The notes under the pieces: model-generated
What the model was told of the DNA's origin: nothing
Seen by the model: the letters and a program-made list of their open reading frames with translations, nothing else
The model's database searches: none
Shown here: piece by piece, positions 23,846 to 23,866 of the stretch
Numbering within the stretch: the first letter of the stretch is position 1
Layout: every line of letters begins with the position of its first letter
Program-made: the position numbers and the translations under genes
NCBI GenBank assembly: GCA_050298695.1
Contig: JBNKUQ010000046.1
Coordinates: 1-23,866 of the forward strand
DNA length: 23,866 nt
From: CANLBN01 sp050298695
GTDB taxonomy: Bacteria; Pseudomonadota; Gammaproteobacteria; Pseudomonadales; Cellvibrionaceae
Direction of reading: 5' to 3'

Positions 23846-23866
23846 CCCAGCCACAATGAGCTAGGA

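Noticed and set aside
23634..23866. tRNA gene as an attachment site of an integrated island
   Set aside because: No integrase and no repeat of the tRNA 3' end are visible in the 156 bp to its right; the window ends too soon to judge.

Overview
The window looks like the chromosome of a moderately AT-rich marine-type gammaproteobacterium. The evidence is a full rsx/rnf electron-transport operon next to metG, a divergently transcribed mrp, a nearby dcd, and a ppsR/ppsA pair. The rnf-metG-mrp-dcd neighbourhood resembles that of Pseudomonas and its relatives. The DUF1592/DUF1552 heme-protein pair with PKD domains is typical of polymer-degrading marine bacteria. The genus cannot be fixed from the sequence alone.

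Layout. Positions 1-395 hold strong hairpins and no convincing gene. Positions 396-938 encode an orphan PAAR-repeat protein (minus strand). Positions 1148-6382 hold two minus-strand genes: a large tri-heme PKD lipoprotein with DUF1592/DUF1588-type C-terminal domains, followed by a Tat-exported DUF1552-like protein. Positions 6731-13899 form a minus-strand block, rsxA - yciI-like - rsxB - rsxC - rsxD - rsxG - rsxE - djlA. A 140-bp inverted-repeat element (MITE-like, 5-bp target duplication) sits exactly between the rsxE stop and the djlA start. metG (minus) and mrp (plus) diverge from an intergenic region that carries a second inverted-repeat element. An orphan ParA-like ATPase and a possible gene remnant separate mrp from dcd. 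A third inverted-repeat element lies between dcd and a VanZ-like membrane protein. ppsR (minus) and ppsA (plus) diverge around a hairpin-rich intergenic region. A tRNA-Arg(TCG) lies near the right edge.

Function. RsxABCDGE forms a membrane complex that couples electron flow between NADH and ferredoxin-type carriers to ion transport. PpsA makes phosphoenolpyruvate from pyruvate, and PpsR switches PpsA on and off by reversible phosphorylation. MetG, Mrp and Dcd are housekeeping functions: methionyl-tRNA charging, Fe-S cluster delivery and dUTP supply. The least understood parts are the heme/DUF1552 pair, the YciI-like gene inside the rsx operon, the ParA insertion, and the small repeats. The repeats comprise three hairpin or MITE-like elements and three arrays of a 7-bp-period repeat, all intergenic.
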